Notes under the pieces: model-generated | What the model saw: the letters and a program-made list of their open reading frames with translations, nothing else | Databases searched by the model: none | Told to the model about the DNA's origin: nothing | Made by a program: the position numbers and the translations under genes | In this document: positions 6,366-6,805 of the stretch, piece after piece | How positions within the stretch are numbered: position 1 is the first letter of the stretch | Layout: every line of letters starts with the position of its first letter | Origin: Deltaproteobacteria bacterium | Lineage (GTDB): Bacteria > UBA10199 > DSSB01 | Assembly: GCA_021772695.1 (NCBI GenBank) | Contig: JAJFLL010000314.1 | Span: 1-6,805, forward strand | DNA: 6,805 nt | Direction: 5' to 3'

Positions 6366-6805
6366 ATGGCTGAGGTAAAGACTCCATTAACGCCCCCTTT
6401 GGGGCTCAAAGAATTGGATGAAGCCTCACATATCATGATTTGGCGAACCAATTCGGAGCATCTCTGTGATTTCGTCAATGAAGCTCTGCTGAGATTTACC
6501 GGGGGAGACTTTGAGAATTTGGCGGGCTTGAATTGGTTGGATTTGATTCACTCTCAAGACCGCGAGCGGGTTACCGATATTCAGGTGTATTGCCGTAGAC
6601 ACCACATTCCCTTTCGCAATGAATACCGAGTAAAAACTTTAGAGAATACCTTTCGCTGGATTTTGGATTCCGCGGTGCCACAATTTTCACAAAGTGGGGA
6701 ATTTTTGGGGTACCTGGGATACATCATCGACATCCATGAGCAGAAAATGCGGGAAATAGAGTTGAAACTTCGACAATCCAAACTAGAAAAACAAATTTTG
6801 GAAAT
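6366..6805 (+). CDS. PAS-domain signalling protein (partial; 3' end beyond window)
   Basis: From the ATG at 6366 the frame is open for 146 codons to the window edge. Residues about 20-125 form a PAS domain of the PAS_3 type: FVNEALLRFTG (36-46), the W-x-D-x-I-H-x-x-D segment (W57, D59, H62, D65, R68), EYRVKT (86-91), FRWIL (96-100), then GEFLGYLGYIIDI (111-123). After that comes EQKMREIELKLRQ, the start of a coiled-coil linker. There is no N-terminal membrane segment, so it is probably cytoplasmic. In this family a PAS plus coiled coil usually leads to a histidine kinase, GGDEF/EAL or another output domain; that part is outside the window, so the output is unknown. The ligand is also unknown: I see no haem- or flavin-specific residue pattern. 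Confidence 0.85.
   Translation, partial: MAEVKTPLTPPLGLKELDEASHIMIWRTNSEHLCDFVNEALLRFTGGDFENLAGLNWLDLIHSQDRERVTDIQVYCRRHHIPFRNEYRVKTLENTFRWILDSAVPQFSQSGEFLGYLGYIIDIHEQKMREIELKLRQSKLEKQILE

Overview
The window looks like chromosomal DNA from a Gram-negative (diderm) bacterium. The main reason is a very large alpha-2-macroglobulin (A2M) family protein with an N-terminal membrane anchor, a type normally found in the periplasm of Gram-negative bacteria. Base composition looks intermediate, with no obvious shift between genes. I cannot name the genus from sequence alone. No rRNA, tRNA, CRISPR array, insertion sequence or phage gene was seen.

Left arm (1-5011, minus strand): a probable two-gene operon. 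A 1590-residue bacterial A2M protease-trap protein with an intact CVEQ thioester motif is followed after 17 bp by the start of a membrane-anchored VanW-family protein, which the left window edge cuts off. The A2M stop codon lies inside the best Shine-Dalgarno candidate of the vanW-like gene, which suggests linked expression. The familiar downstream partner of bacterial A2M genes is a class A penicillin-binding protein (pbpC); here it is VanW-like.

Centre (5012-5379): a 368-bp non-coding divergent region, the least explained part of the window. It is AT-rich and holds four perfect palindromes of 10-16 bp, a 9-bp hairpin, and a strong plus-strand intrinsic terminator with no coding sequence in front of it. 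That arrangement fits either a small RNA gene or a terminated leader (attenuator) ahead of the rightward genes.

Right arm (5380-6805, plus strand): three genes on one strand: a small YkvA/DUF1232 membrane protein, a staphylococcal-nuclease-fold (TNase) protein with an altered active-site motif, and the start of a PAS-domain signalling protein cut off by the right edge. The nuclease frame is open upstream of its first ATG and there reads like a signal peptide, but that extension has no standard start codon.

Taken together, the left operon is probably an envelope protease-defence module and the right genes are small envelope or signalling functions. No fully new system can be demonstrated. The best leads are the orphan terminator and palindrome cluster, the A2M-VanW pairing, and the unusual nuclease.
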